Shown here one piece after another: positions 1 to 8,988 of a DNA stretch of 56,509 bases. The stretch is from an uncultured bacterium (GTDB lineage Bacteria > Bacillota > Clostridia > Christensenellales > UBA1242), in contig CASXBC010000005.1 of the NCBI GenBank assembly GCA_949474265.1, positions 1 through 56,509 on the forward strand, read 5' to 3'. The notes under the pieces are model-generated. The model did no database searches and was not told the DNA's origin. It saw nothing but the letters and a program-made list of their open reading frames with translations. The position numbers and the translations under genes are program-made. Positions within the stretch are counted from its first letter, which is position 1, and each line of letters starts with the position of its first letter.

Positions 1-2463
1 CTTCCAAAAGAAATGGCTCTTGAACTTTTCAAACCATTTATTATCAACAGACTTATTGATTTGAATGAATCAAACAACATCAAGAGTGCAAAACGTATGA
101 TTGAAAGAGAAAAACCAATCGTTTGGGATGTGCTTGCTGATGTTATTAAAGACCATCCTGTTTTACTCAACAGAGCTCCTACTCTTCACAGACTTTCAGT
201 GCAAGCTTTTGAGCCTGTGCTTGTTGAAGGAAGAGCTATTAAACTTCACCCATCTGTTTGTGCTGCGTTCAACGCTGACTTCGATGGTGACCAAATGCCT
301 GTTCACATTCCACTTTCAATTGATGCAAGAACTGAAGCTAGAATGTTGATGCTTGCTTCAAACAACATTTTGAAACTTGCTGATGGTGAGCCAATCGTAA
401 CTCCTGCACAGGACGTTGTGCTTGGATGTTATTATTTGACACTCTTGAGACCTGGTGCAAAGGGTGAAGGCTCAATTTTCGCATCTAAAAATGAAGTTAT
501 CTATGCTTATCAAACCAAAAATTTGGATTTGCAAGCTGAAATTACTGTTAGACTTTCAAAAGAAGTTGATGGAAAAACTTACACGAAGAGAGTTACTACT
601 TCTGCTGGAAGAATTTTGTTTAACAATGTTATTCCTCAAAACTTGGGATATGTTGACAGAAGCAATCCTGAAAATCTTTGCGAACTTGAAATCAATAAAG
701 AAGTTAAGAAGAAGGATTTGGGCAAGATTGTTGCTGATTGTTATGCAAGATTTGGAACTACTGAATGTTCTAAATTGGTTGATAGACTCAAAGAAATTGG
801 TTATAAATATTCAACTTTGGCATCAGTTTCTGTAAACATTTATGATATTCAAGAGCCAGCTGAAAAGGCAGAAATCTTGAAAGAAGCTGAAGCGAAAGTT
901 CTTGAAAATGAAAAGTTGCTTAGACGTGGACTTATTACGCTTGATGAAAAAGTAAGTGAAAACGTTGGAATTTGGAATGAAGCTACACAACAAGTTCAAA
1001 ATGCTGTTGTGAAAGATATGGATAAATTTAACCCATTCAACCTTATGGTTGGTTCTGGAGCTCGTGGTAATGCCGTTCAGTTGAACCAAGACTGTGGTAT
1101 GATTGGTATTAAAGCAACTGCTTCCGGTGTTAAGAATGATACACCAATCAAATCTTCATTTAAACAAGGTTTGTCTCCAATCGAATACTTTATCAACTCT
1201 CGTGGTTCGAGAAAAGGTTTGTCAGATACAGCTTTGAAAACCGCTGACTCTGGTTATCTTACAAGAAGACTTGTTGATATTGCTCAAGATATTGTCATTA
1301 CTACTGAAGACTGTTTTGAAGATGCTGGTGAAAAAGTTAAGGGTGTTATTGTTTCGGACCTTGTTTCTGATGGTTTTGTTCAAGAGACTCTTGATGAAAG
1401 AATCTATGGAAGAGTTACTGTAAATAATATTGTTGACCCTAAGACAAAAGATATCATTGTTCCTGCAAACACAATGATTTCTAAAGAACAAGCTATGGCT
1501 GTTGTTAAGGCTGGAATCAAAGAAGTTGAGATTCGTTCACTTATCACTTGCCGTTGCAAACATGGTGTTTGTGCAAAATGTTATGGCAGAAGCATGGCTG
1601 GAAAAGATATGGTTACTTTGGGTGAGGCTGTTGGTATTATTGCGGCTCAGTCAATTGGTGAACCTGGTACACAGCTTACTATGAGAACTTTCCATACCGG
1701 TGGTGCTGCCGTTGCTGCGGATATTACTCAAGGTCTTCCTAGAGTTGAAGAAATTTTTGAAGCAAGAAGACCTAAGGGTGAGTGTTTGCTTGCTGAGGTT
1801 TCTGGAAAAGTTAAGATTAAGGAAGATGCAAAAACTTATCAAATCACAATCATCACAGGTGAAGGCGACATTGATTATGAAGTTAGAAAACCTGCTGTTC
1901 TTAAAGTTAAGAATGGAGAAATGGTTGAACCTGGTACACAGCTTACTGCTGGTGCAATCAATCCATCTGACCTTCTTGTTACAAAGGGACTTAAGGGACT
2001 TCAACAATACTTGCTTACTGAAGTTATCTCTGTTTATAGAAGCCAGGATGTTAAAGTTAATGACAAGCATATAGAAATTATCATAAGACAAATGCTTAAG
2101 AAAGTTAAGATTGAAGACTCTGGAGATACAAACTTGCTCACAGGAGATGTTGTTGATATATCTAAATGTGATGAAGAAAATGAGAGAGTGCTTAGAGAAG
2201 GTGGAAGACCTGCTATTGCAAGAAGAATACTTCTCGGTATTACAAAAGCATCTCTTTCTACTGAAAGCTTCTTGTCGGCATCTTCATTCCAAGAGACTTC
2301 AAGAGTTCTTACAGATGCTGCTCTTAAGGGCAAAGTTGACAACTTGCTTGGTATTAAAGAAAATGTTATTATTGGAAAACTCATTCCTGCTGGAACAGGC
2401 CTTAAGAAGTATAGAACAGTTGTTCCTGTAAAAGTAGAGAATGAAGAATCAGTTGCTGAATAG
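1..2463 (+). CDS. rpoC: RNA polymerase beta' subunit, C-terminal part (5' end outside window)
   Basis: Largest catalytic subunit of RNA polymerase. The reading frame is already open at base 1, so the N-terminal part lies upstream. Seen directly: the active-site motif NADFDGDQM at about bases 271-297, whose aspartates bind catalytic Mg2+; the trigger-loop segment RTFHTGG near 1684-1704; and the second zinc site, a Cys in TTEDC near 1300-1315 followed by [11 protein letters not shown] near 1549-1581. The C-terminal end ([18 protein letters not shown], then GKLIPAGTG) is typical of the family. A strong terminator follows 40 bases after the stop, so this is the last gene of its operon, presumably rpoB-rpoC. 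Confidence 0.98.
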   Translation, partial: LPKEMALELFKPFIINRLIDLNESNNIKSAKRMIEREKPIVWDVLADVIKDHPVLLNRAPTLHRLSVQAFEPVLVEGRAIKLHPSVCAAFNADFDGDQMPVHIPLSIDARTEARMLMLASNNILKLADGEPIVTPAQDVVLGCYYLTLLRPGAKGEGSIFASKNEVIYAYQTKNLDLQAEITVRLSKEVDGKTYTKRVTTSAGRILFNNVIPQNLGYVDRSNPENLCELEINKEVKKKDLGKIVADCYARFGTTECSKLVDRLKEIGYKYSTLASVSVNIYDIQEPAEKAEILKEAEAKVLENEKLLRRGLITLDEKVSENVGIWNEATQQVQNAVVKDMDKFNPFNLMVGSGARGNAVQLNQDCGMIGIKATASGVKNDTPIKSSFKQGLSPIEYFINSRGSRKGLSDTALKTADSGYLTRRLVDIAQDIVITTEDCFEDAGEKVKGVIVSDLVSDGFVQETLDERIYGRVTVNNIVDPKTKDIIVPANTMISKEQAMAVVKAGIKEVEIRSLITCRCKHGVCAKCYGRSMAGKDMVTLGEAVGIIAAQSIGEPGTQLTMRTFHTGGAAVAADITQGLPRVEEIFEARRPKGECLLAEVSGKVKIKEDAKTYQITIITGEGDIDYEVRKPAVLKVKNGEMVEPGTQLTAGAINPSDLLVTKGLKGLQQYLLTEVISVYRSQDVKVNDKHIEIIIRQMLKKVKIEDSGDTNLLTGDVVDISKCDEENERVLREGGRPAIARRILLGITKASLSTESFLSASSFQETSRVLTDAALKGKVDNLLGIKENVIIGKLIPAGTGLKKYRTVVPVKVENEESVAE

Positions 2464-2502
2464 TTGATTTGGTAAATTGGTATTATTTGAAAATATTAGC
2501 TA

Positions 2503-2530
2503 AAAAAAGACTGAAATTTCAGTCTTTTTT
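2503..2530 (+). terminator. Rho-independent terminator after rpoC
   Basis: A perfect 28-base palindrome (14-base arms starting AAAAAAGACTG) ends in a run of six T, followed by a further T-rich stretch. It lies 40 bases after the rpoC stop. Confidence 0.9.
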
Positions 2531-2541
2531 CTTTTTTGATA

Positions 2542-2570
2542 TTGAAATAGAAGTTTGTTGATGTTATAAT
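2542..2570 (+). promoter_or_regulatory. Sigma-A promoter for the gene at 2597
   Basis: TTGAAA at 2542-2547, 17-base spacer, TATAAT at 2565-2570. The start codon at 2597 follows after a short leader. It separates this gene from the rpoC operon. Confidence 0.8.
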
Positions 2571-2596
2571 ATAACATATTAAAAGTGAGATAAATT

Positions 2597-3697
2597 GTGA
2601 ACACAGAAAATGCTAAAAACGAAATAAATTATTTTAATAATTTGAATCTTAATCCTTTGGTTAGAGATAAAAATCTTTATGACTATGTTGTGCTTGATTC
2701 AAGGTTTATGTACCAATTTGAAAATGGTACAGCTTACAAAGAAATTAAAAATGCTGAGAATGGAAAAGTTGAAGGAGTGGTTTATCTTGGCAATAGAGGT
2801 TTGTCTTACGAGGCTTATAAAACAATTAAGCCTCAGCTTTCTTTTTTAGCCAAGCAAGGCTATGATAAGGCAATTGCAAGATATTTGTTTTTGGAAGACC
2901 CAGAAAATTGGGATACTGAGATTGTTGCTAAAGCAAGAGAAATTGAAAAGCTTGATATTAAGACTCCAGAACAATGGGAGGTTGTTGCTCATTTGCACTT
3001 GTCTGATGAAGTAGTGCTTCAATTTGATGATGAAGTTTTTAGAGAATTTAATTTTGAAGCAGAAAAACTCGGCGTGAAGAACATGAAAGATTTGTATTAC
3101 CAAATAAGGCAATATTATAATATGTTTAACGAATGTGAAAATGAATATCATCATAGAAGGTATCAGGATTTATATACCTCTGAAATCATGAGTAGAGATG
3201 AGTTTGCTAAGAGGGTTGGCAGTTATTACAAAAAATTTCTAACCTTGACCAAAAGTATGTTAGTTCAGTGTCCAAAGTTTGTCTCGGCAGTTAGACATGC
3301 ACAGGTAGGTTATTATGCAAGATATTTCAACGGAAAGAAAGATATTTTGGATTTAAGCAGTTTTATGTCTCTAAAAGTAAGACCATACAGTTTTTTGCTT
3401 CCTGTTGAAGTTATCAGAAAAATAAATGGCGGAAAACAGTATTTCAACGAGCATTACGGAAGATTTTTGAAAAAAGATTTTAAGAGAATGAGAAGATGTA
3501 AAACAATTAGTGCTTATGACAACACAATTAATGGCTATGCTGTGATAAATGGTGTGGATAAAATTGAAGGGGCTTGCGGTTTTGTTGATTTTGCTAGAGT
3601 GGGTAGAAAAAGCAGGATGACCCTTTCATCTCTTGCAAAAAATAATACTACTGAGGAAAAGAAAGTTACAACACTTCAGAGCGAACTTGTACATTGA
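2597..3697 (+). CDS. Hypothetical protein, 366 aa
   Basis: I do not recognise a family. The protein is soluble, with no signal peptide or membrane segment, and rich in Tyr, Phe, Lys and Glu. It has an acidic helical middle region (about residues 95-190) and a basic C-terminal third containing KKDFKRMRR and a Gly-rich VNGVDKIEGACGF-like stretch, ending in a Ser/Thr/Lys tail. The start is GTG with only a weak ribosome site (GTGAG about 8 bases upstream); an in-frame GTG 12 bases earlier is closed by a stop, so 2597 is the earliest possible start. It has its own promoter and stands alone between rpoC and the lemA-like gene. Codon use is like its neighbours. The ORF is clearly coding; the function is unknown. 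Confidence 0.8.
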   Translation: MNTENAKNEINYFNNLNLNPLVRDKNLYDYVVLDSRFMYQFENGTAYKEIKNAENGKVEGVVYLGNRGLSYEAYKTIKPQLSFLAKQGYDKAIARYLFLEDPENWDTEIVAKAREIEKLDIKTPEQWEVVAHLHLSDEVVLQFDDEVFREFNFEAEKLGVKNMKDLYYQIRQYYNMFNECENEYHHRRYQDLYTSEIMSRDEFAKRVGSYYKKFLTLTKSMLVQCPKFVSAVRHAQVGYYARYFNGKKDILDLSSFMSLKVRPYSFLLPVEVIRKINGGKQYFNEHYGRFLKKDFKRMRRCKTISAYDNTINGYAVINGVDKIEGACGFVDFARVGRKSRMTLSSLAKNNTTEEKKVTTLQSELVH

Positions 3698-3740
3698 TAT
3701 ATTGACATTTGTGCATTTTTTGATTTTTAATAAAAATATT

Positions 3741-3769
3741 TTGAACGAAAAAGTTAATTTTGTTATAAT
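3741..3769 (+). promoter_or_regulatory. Sigma-A promoter for the lemA-like operon
   Basis: TTGAAC at 3741-3746, 17-base spacer, TATAAT at 3764-3769, followed by AGGAG at 3779-3783. Confidence 0.75.
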
Positions 3770-3786
3770 AAATTTAATAGGAGAAA

Positions 3787-4455
3787 ATGGCAGTGAGCAA
3801 AGGAAGTAAGTTTTGGATTTTTGGATTGTTTTTAGCTTGCAGTATATTTGCAATTCTTGGCGGCGTATTTACTACTTTTTCAAGCATAGCATCAATTGTT
3901 ATGTTTGTGTTTGCGGTGATTTTCTTTGTGTTTGCCATTATGGTAGTAATAATTTACAACCACATGGTGACCTATAGAAATAAGGTTAGGGAGAGTCTTG
4001 CATTGATAGATATTCAACTTAAGATGCGTTTTGACCTCATACCTAATCTTGTTGAATCTGTTAAAGGGTACACAAAGCACGAGGAAAAAGTCTTTAAATC
4101 AATTGCAAGGCTCAGAAACAGTGCAATGAAAACAACTGATGAGAAAGAGAAGGTGCAATTTGCAAATAAAGTTGTGCCAATGATGAAGAGCATTATTGCA
4201 ATTGCCGAGGATTATCCAGAGCTTAAAAGCGGAGTGCTTTTTCAAGATTTAATGGAACAACTTTCGGATGTTGAAGATAGAATTGCTGCTTCAAGAAGAA
4301 TTTATGATATGAATGTAAATGAATATAACACTTTATTAGAGCAATTTCCAAACACACTTTTTTCCAAATCATTTGGCTTTGAAAGAATGGAGTTGTTTAA
4401 AATTGACACTGCAGAGAGAATTATTGAAAAAATTTCTTTAGAGGAAGCTGAATAA
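3787..4455 (+). CDS. LemA family membrane protein
   Basis: LemA proteins are small membrane-anchored helical-bundle proteins of unknown exact role. Two hydrophobic segments lie at about residues 9-28 and 36-57, followed by the LemA signature: RESLALIDIQLKMRFDLIPN, then SVKGYTKHE, and later YPELKS, SRRIYD and LLEQFPN. Classical LemA has one N-terminal segment; this one has an extra leading helix. The start is ambiguous: AGGAG ends only 3 bases before the ATG at 3787 but 9 bases before an in-frame GTG at 3793, which is the better-spaced start. The gene is followed after 2 bases by a DUF3137 protein, a pairing common for LemA genes and consistent with a joint envelope function. Confidence 0.9.
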   Translation: MAVSKGSKFWIFGLFLACSIFAILGGVFTTFSSIASIVMFVFAVIFFVFAIMVVIIYNHMVTYRNKVRESLALIDIQLKMRFDLIPNLVESVKGYTKHEEKVFKSIARLRNSAMKTTDEKEKVQFANKVVPMMKSIIAIAEDYPELKSGVLFQDLMEQLSDVEDRIAASRRIYDMNVNEYNTLLEQFPNTLFSKSFGFERMELFKIDTAERIIEKISLEEAE

Positions 4456-4457
4456 TT

Positions 4458-5393
4458 ATGGTTTCAAAAGAGAAGTTTGATGAGTTTAAAAGAACTCTTT
4501 TCACAGATAAGGAAATAAAAAAGTATCAAAAAAGCACTCAAAAACAAAAGTTTGTTGAAATGATAATTTGTTTTATTGAAGTTGCGATGATAATTGGGAT
4601 TTTTGTCATTGCACTGCTTAGAATAAATGTTGTTGCAGCCATTTTTTTAGCTTTGTGGTTTGGTATTCTTGTTGGCTCCATAACTTTCGGAATAACAAAA
4701 ACTATCAAAAAGAAAAGAATTGAAAAACTTAGACGAGAAAAAATTCCGAGATTAATTAAGTTTTTGGTTGGAGACCAATTAAACTTGTTTGCAATGGATG
4801 AGTTTTTGCCTAAGGAGTCTTTTGAAGCTTCAGGGTTTGCAGGAGGCTATGACTTTTATAAAGGTGAAGATTTGATTGATGTTGACATACCAAAAGATAA
4901 TGGAAAAAGGTCAGGAGTTTCTTTCAAAGCATGTGACTTGAGAGTGACTAGAGAACAAACTGATAGTGATGGTCACAAAAGCACTGTGGTAGTGTATTGT
5001 GGTGCATTTTGCAGTGTTGATTTTCCATTTGAATTTAAGTGCAAACTTGCAATAAACAGCAGTCTTAAAGGTGTGAAAAAGATTAAATTGGAAGATGTGT
5101 CTTTCAATAAGGAATTTCAAGTGTTTACAAACAATCAGGTAGAGGCTCTTTGTATACTTACTCCAACTATGATGCAAAAGATTGTAGAGCTTAGAAAAAT
5201 AACAAAAAAACTTAAAATTTCTATTTTTAACAATCATCTGTATATAGGTTTTCCAGACTTTAATCTTTTTGAGTTTGGGAAAATTAATAGGGACTTGAAC
5301 GAAGCAATATTCGATGAGATTTATGAGGATGTTGCATTACTGCTTGCCATTGTGGATGAAATAAAAACAAATAATAAAGTTTTTAAAATTTGA
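4458..5393 (+). CDS. DUF3137-type membrane protein, LemA partner
   Basis: The 311-aa protein has two hydrophobic helices at about residues 33-53 and 57-78, then a long cytosolic beta-rich region. The region SGFAGGYDFYKGEDLI, a conserved FCSVDFPFEFKC strand, the segment EFQVFTNNQVEALCILTPTM and a final FEFGKIN-type strand match my memory of DUF3137 (PF11335), where F-V-x-x-x-x-x-A-x-x-ILTP is typical. It starts 2 bases after the lemA-like stop, so the two are translationally linked. The biochemical role of the family is not known; association with LemA suggests a membrane complex. A terminator follows at once. Confidence 0.8.
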   Translation: MVSKEKFDEFKRTLFTDKEIKKYQKSTQKQKFVEMIICFIEVAMIIGIFVIALLRINVVAAIFLALWFGILVGSITFGITKTIKKKRIEKLRREKIPRLIKFLVGDQLNLFAMDEFLPKESFEASGFAGGYDFYKGEDLIDVDIPKDNGKRSGVSFKACDLRVTREQTDSDGHKSTVVVYCGAFCSVDFPFEFKCKLAINSSLKGVKKIKLEDVSFNKEFQVFTNNQVEALCILTPTMMQKIVELRKITKKLKISIFNNHLYIGFPDFNLFEFGKINRDLNEAIFDEIYEDVALLLAIVDEIKTNNKVFKI

Positions 5394-5394
5394 T

Positions 5395-5430
5395 AAAGAA
5401 GAAAATTAAAAAATATTTTCTTCTTTTTTT
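5395..5430 (+). terminator. Terminator of the lemA-DUF3137 operon
   Basis: Arms AAAGAAGAAAAT (5395-5406) and ATTTTCTTCTTT (5415-5426), 8-base loop, then T-run to 5430. It begins directly after the stop codon. Confidence 0.85.
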
Positions 5431-5440
5431 ATGAAAGTAG

Positions 5441-5469
5441 TTGACACAACAGAAAAAATATTGTATTAT
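5441..5469 (+). promoter_or_regulatory. Strong sigma-A promoter for the ArsR-like operon
   Basis: Consensus TTGACA at 5441-5446, 17-base spacer, TATTAT at 5464-5469. The -10 box lies inside TGTATTATAAT (5463-5473), which recurs exactly at 5502-5512. Confidence 0.8.
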
Positions 5470-5512
5470 AATTACGAAATTACATAAACACATAATAACT
5501 ATGTATTATAAT
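5463..5512 (+). repeat. Direct repeat flanking the operon start, possible operator
   Basis: TGTATTATAAT occurs at 5463-5473 and again at 5502-5512, 39 bases apart (near four helical turns). The first copy overlaps the -10 box; the second lies in the untranslated leader. AT-rich paired sites fit autoregulation by the winged-helix product encoded just downstream. This is inference. Confidence 0.4.
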
Positions 5513-5532
5513 AATTTTAAAAGGAGACAGGG

Positions 5533-6060
5533 ATGGAGAAAAATAATCAACTTATTGAAAGAATAAGTAAGATTGAAGCTCGCTTGGATAATCTTGAGAA
5601 AATGAGATTAAGAGAATGTAAAAATATTCCAGCTGAGATGATTCAATCAGAAAAGTCTGTGAATAGTAAAACTTCAAATATTAATGTTGGAATGCTTAGT
5701 TATTGCGGAAAGTATGAATCACCAGATGGAGAAATAGCGGCAAACTTTGGAGGAGATGTCTATATTCCGAACATCTTGAAGACAAATTCAAGGGATTTGG
5801 CACAAGTTATTGATGCGTTTTCAAGTGAAGATAGGATTAATATTGTTAAGCTTCTTTTGAAAAAATCATTATCAGCAAAAGAGATTATGGAAATTCTTGA
5901 CTTTCCTACAACAGGCAAGGTTTATCATCATTTATCATTTTTGGAAAAGCTTGGAATCATACGTAAAAATAACGAAAAATTTTCTATTTCAGGAAGATAT
6001 ATTTCTTGTGTTGTGTTTATTATTTTGGGCGTATCAAAAATTGTTGAGGAGGGGAGATAA
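5533..6060 (+). CDS. ArsR-like winged-helix transcription regulator with N-terminal coiled coil
   Basis: The C-terminal half (about residues 90-170) is a winged helix-turn-helix: DAFSSEDRINIVKLLL, then LSAKEIMEILDF, the recognition stretch PTTGKVYHHLSFLEKLG, and a short wing (KNNEKFSISGRY) followed by a hydrophobic dimerisation helix. The first 25 residues (ISKIEARLDNLEKM) form a short coiled coil, and a glycine-rich region (about 55-80) has unknown function. No ArsR-type metal-binding CVC motif is present, so the signal is not obviously a metal. AAGGAG precedes the ATG by 7 bases. The next gene starts 2 bases after its stop, so the regulator and its partner are co-expressed and probably autoregulated through the AT-rich repeats upstream. 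Confidence 0.85.
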   Translation: MEKNNQLIERISKIEARLDNLEKMRLRECKNIPAEMIQSEKSVNSKTSNINVGMLSYCGKYESPDGEIAANFGGDVYIPNILKTNSRDLAQVIDAFSSEDRINIVKLLLKKSLSAKEIMEILDFPTTGKVYHHLSFLEKLGIIRKNNEKFSISGRYISCVVFIILGVSKIVEEGR

Positions 6061-6062
6061 TT

Positions 6063-7016
6063 ATGAAAGAAATTCAAATTGGAATTGATAAAAGAACAGA
6101 GGTAATGAGTGTGCTTTTGTACATTTCAAATTATCGAAAGGAGTTTCCAAATCTTATTAATTACAATAGAGATATACCTTATATAAATGATGTTTTTGAG
6201 ACTTTTTCAAAATTCTCTGGACATAAAACGGTGCTTCTTCTAAATGAAATCATTGAGAATTTTTCATTTAGTTATGATGCTCCCTATGTGCTTTCTTCTC
6301 AATTAAAGGAAGATTTTACAATGGGAGAGCTTTTACCTTATCCATACAAGAATAGACTTAAATCGAGTGCATTAGTAGTTGAATTTATGGATTCGGTGAA
6401 AGACTTTGTTGAAGACAGCAATTTTGAAGACTTTTTTGCTGGACATCAAGATGTTTATGATAAATGGATAGAGCAATTTAAAAGCACAATTAGATTGGAT
6501 TATTTATCAAAATTTGAAGAGTTTTTTGGTGTTGAACTGCAAAAAAATTACATTATAAATCTTTTGCCAATGACAGCTTATAATGGTATGTATTATGATT
6601 ATAGAAATAAGGGAAATTTTGTTATTTATTTTAGAAACAGTGGAAACAACACTATAAGATTTGATGTAAATGGAGGGAACACTGCTCGTATTTTTAATGT
6701 TTTTGCAACCTCTTTAATAAGAAAAATAATTGAAGAACAAAGACTCAATGTGCCAATGAGCAAGGATTTTGATGAAATTTTAAAAATGAAATATACTGCA
6801 AGTTCAAACTTACAATATATTTGTGGAGAAGTTTCAGCAGTTTTGGAGAATATGCTTCATGATGAGGTTTGTCCTAAAGGTGAAAAAAGAGGGTTAGAAA
6901 GCATTAACACAAAACATCCTGAGAGGTTAAAAAAGATTTATGAAATCTTTGAAATCTGGAAAAAGGGAAAGTCAGAGTTTTGTTCGGCTTTGCAAGAAGC
7001 TTTAATTTTATACTAA
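6063..7016 (+). CDS. Hypothetical protein, resembles DUF4932
   Basis: Soluble 317-aa protein, second gene of the ArsR-like operon. The N-terminus (GIDKRTEVMSVLLYISNY, then a spaced Tyr-rich segment and FETFSKFSGHKTVLLLNEI) recalls DUF4932, whose members begin with a 'D-R-E-hhs-hhh' segment and have a conserved His in a 'F-F-x-H-x-x' context. The match is from memory and partial. The zinc-protease-like HExxH seen in some relatives is not present; the equivalent helix reads FATSLIRKIIEEQR. No signal peptide is seen. A paired regulator of the winged-helix type suggests stress- or ligand-controlled expression. Its biochemical role is unknown. Confidence 0.6.
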   Translation: MKEIQIGIDKRTEVMSVLLYISNYRKEFPNLINYNRDIPYINDVFETFSKFSGHKTVLLLNEIIENFSFSYDAPYVLSSQLKEDFTMGELLPYPYKNRLKSSALVVEFMDSVKDFVEDSNFEDFFAGHQDVYDKWIEQFKSTIRLDYLSKFEEFFGVELQKNYIINLLPMTAYNGMYYDYRNKGNFVIYFRNSGNNTIRFDVNGGNTARIFNVFATSLIRKIIEEQRLNVPMSKDFDEILKMKYTASSNLQYICGEVSAVLENMLHDEVCPKGEKRGLESINTKHPERLKKIYEIFEIWKKGKSEFCSALQEALILY

Positions 7017-7046
7017 TATAAATTTATGTATTTTTATTGTAGATTA

Positions 7047-7085
7047 AATAAAGCAGAGACAAAATTTGTCTCTGCTTTATTTTTT
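7047..7085. terminator. Bidirectional terminator between convergent genes
   Basis: Near-perfect palindrome with 17-base arms (inner part GCAGAGACAAA / TTTGTCTCTGC) around A7064, with T-runs on both strands. It also contains the stop codon of the minus-strand HD gene, so it serves both the DUF4932-like operon and the HD gene. Confidence 0.9.
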
Positions 7086-7725
7086 GTAGCCAGCTTTGAT
7101 GCTGTTTTTGTCAATAAATCTTTGCAAAATTTTTCCTTGTTTTCTTGCCAATTTTTGACCTGTTTTTGTTTTAATAAATTGCATTTCTGGCAACATTGTG
7201 CGATAAACATAGTGAGTTGTGGAATAAGGCTTTATGTTTGGAAGATAGTCATCAATGTCAAGGGGATATCTGCCATCATAAAAAGGTATGCCTCTTGTAA
7301 TACAATAAGTTTTTGTCCTTTTAAGTCCAATTTTTCCCACTGCATCCAAAATATCTGCATCTTGCAAAATCATTAATTCTTTTGAAATATTTTGGTCATG
7401 AGATTTGTTATCATGATTTTTTATTATATCTAAAATCTCTTCTAAGGTGCTTTCTTCAATGTGGATTTCTTTATCTTCAGTTAAAAGATTTTTAACATAA
7501 GGTATTGATTCTTCAGCTGACACATATTTTTCTTTGCTTGACAGCACTCTATGAGTATCATGAAAGAGCACAGAAATTAAAATGGTCCAAATCCCCCCCC
7601 TCAGCTTTCTGGATTTTTTTTGCATATTTAAGGCAACGCTTAATGTGAGAAAAATCATGACCTGTTGGCTCATTTTTATATAATTTTTTTGCTTTTCTAT
7701 ATAATATTTTATATATTTTATCCAT
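7077..7725 (-). pseudogene. HD-domain phosphohydrolase, frameshifted (YedJ-like)
   Basis: Two minus-strand frames join into one HD-superfamily protein. The upstream frame gives MDKIYKILY...GHDFSHIKRCLKYAKKIQKAEGGDLD. The downstream frame gives ILISVLFHDTHRV...LMILQDADILDAVGKIGLKRT, which includes the HD pair and the distal catalytic Asp (QDADILDA). The break lies between 7558 and 7600, next to a G8 tract on the minus strand (C7593-7600). One G fewer restores a single frame; one extra base just after the GGDLD codons would also do so and keeps the GGDLD spacing I expect from the family. The start ATG at 7725 is chosen because a TTGACA-17-TATCCT promoter ends 5 bases before it; an ATG at 7740 lies upstream of that -10 box. 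The cause may be a real mutation or an assembly error. Confidence 0.8.
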
Positions 7726-7730
7726 AATTA

Positions 7731-7759
7731 AGGATAACATATTTTAGGTTCAATGTCAA
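7731..7759 (-). promoter_or_regulatory. Promoter of the HD gene, leaderless type
   Basis: On the minus strand TTGACA (7754-7759), 17-base spacer ending in TGT (extended -10), TATCCT (7731-7736), then only 5 bases to the ATG at 7725. Confidence 0.6.
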
Positions 7760-7796
7760 AAGTTTATTTGTTTTTAGACAAATTTTGCTCTTTTTC

Positions 7797-7826
7797 TTGC
7801 GTAATTGCTAGAAGATTTTATATAAT
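7797..7826 (+). promoter_or_regulatory. Promoter of the CaCA exchanger gene
   Basis: TTGCGT at 7797-7802, 18-base spacer, TATAAT at 7821-7826. Confidence 0.6.
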
Positions 7827-7856
7827 AAATTTAAGTTTATTACAAAGGTTGAGTTT

Positions 7857-8942
7857 ATGAGCATATTTTTGAATATTCTATTTTTGATTTTGGGTATGGG
7901 GCTTTTAATCAAGGGAGCTGACTTTTTTGTTGAGGGAGCTAGTGCTGTTGCTAAGAGATTTAAAATCCCTTCAATGCTGATTGGGCTTACTGTGGTTGCA
8001 ATTGGCACAAGTTTGCCAGAGCTTTCAGTCAGTTTGGCAAGTGCATTTAAGCACAGTGTTGATATGTCTGTTGGAAATGTTATTGGCTCAAACATGATGA
8101 ACATGCTTCTTATTTTGGGTATAGTAATGTTGATAAAACCTGTGCCAATCAAAAGGTCTACCAAAAGAATTGACTTGCCATTTATGTTGGGGATTACTTT
8201 GCTTTTGCTTTTGTTTAGTGCGGATGTGATTTTGAATGCGGCAAATGGAAATGTTATTTCAAGAACAGAAAGCTTAATTTTTTTACTTGCACTTGTTGTT
8301 TATATGACAATGACAATTATGAATGCAAAAAAAGAGCATAAGCTTTTGTTTGAAAATCCAGAGCTTGAGGCTAAACTTGCCGAGGAGGAAAAGCAGGAGC
8401 CTGTAAGTGAAGATGATGGCACAGAAGAGAATGGAAAATCTAAGCGTAAGAAAAAGAAAAAAAATAAAGTAAAGAAAGAGCTTAAGGTTTGGCAAATAGT
8501 TTCATTTATTCTCTTTGGACTTGGAGCGGTTGTTTTTGGAGCAGAATGCGTTTCGACCACTGCACAATTTTTGGCATTGAAGATAGGCATGAGTGAAGCA
8601 TTGGTTGGACTTACTGTCGTTGCAGTGGGGACAAGTTTGCCAGAACTTGCAACAAGCATAGCTGCATCTATCAAAGGCGAAAACGAAATGGCTCTTGGAA
8701 ACATAATTGGCTCTAATATTTTCAATATTGCATTGATTTTGGGCTCTGTTGGACTTATCACACAAATTTCTGTTTCAGCAACAATTTTGTGGGATTTGCT
8801 TATTTTGTCTGGATGTACAATTGCTTTTACGGTGCTTTGTGTCACTTGCAAAGAAAAATCAAGACGTTGGATTGGTGGAGTGCTGATTGCTATGTATGTT
8901 GCATATTTGACCTTTGCCATTGTGCGAAACTATTGTTTTTAG
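7857..8942 (+). CDS. Na+/Ca2+ exchanger-type cation antiporter (CaCA family, YrbG-like)
   Basis: Integral inner-membrane antiporter of about ten helices. The two inverted alpha repeats that form the ion site are clear: GLTVVAIGTSLPEL (about residues 43-56) followed by GNVIGSNMMN, and GLTVVAVGTSLPEL (about 250-263) followed by GNIIGSNIFN. In each, the Glu of SLPEL and the Asn of GSN are the ion ligands known from this family. The halves are joined by a long cytosolic loop (about 165-210), first acidic and then strongly basic with consecutive Lys, unusual for the short YrbG loop. Length fits the family. The exchanged ion cannot be told from sequence. The gene is monocistronic; the ribosome site is weak (AAGG). 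Confidence 0.93.
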   Translation: MSIFLNILFLILGMGLLIKGADFFVEGASAVAKRFKIPSMLIGLTVVAIGTSLPELSVSLASAFKHSVDMSVGNVIGSNMMNMLLILGIVMLIKPVPIKRSTKRIDLPFMLGITLLLLLFSADVILNAANGNVISRTESLIFLLALVVYMTMTIMNAKKEHKLLFENPELEAKLAEEEKQEPVSEDDGTEENGKSKRKKKKKNKVKKELKVWQIVSFILFGLGAVVFGAECVSTTAQFLALKIGMSEALVGLTVVAVGTSLPELATSIAASIKGENEMALGNIIGSNIFNIALILGSVGLITQISVSATILWDLLILSGCTIAFTVLCVTCKEKSRRWIGGVLIAMYVAYLTFAIVRNYCF

Positions 8943-8957
8943 ATAAATATATATAAT

Positions 8958-8988
8958 AAAACACACATCATTTATGGTGTGTGTTTTT
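8958..8988. terminator. Bidirectional terminator between exchanger and XRE gene
   Basis: Arms AAAACACACA and TGTGTGTTTT around a 10-base loop, with a T-run on the plus strand and A-run (T on minus) on the other side. It reaches the stop codon of the convergent XRE gene. Confidence 0.8.

Noticed and set aside
7593..7600. Phase-variation switch at the G8 tract
   Set aside because: Only one sequence is available and an out-of-tract single-base loss fits equally well, so it is kept only as a possibility under the frameshift finding.
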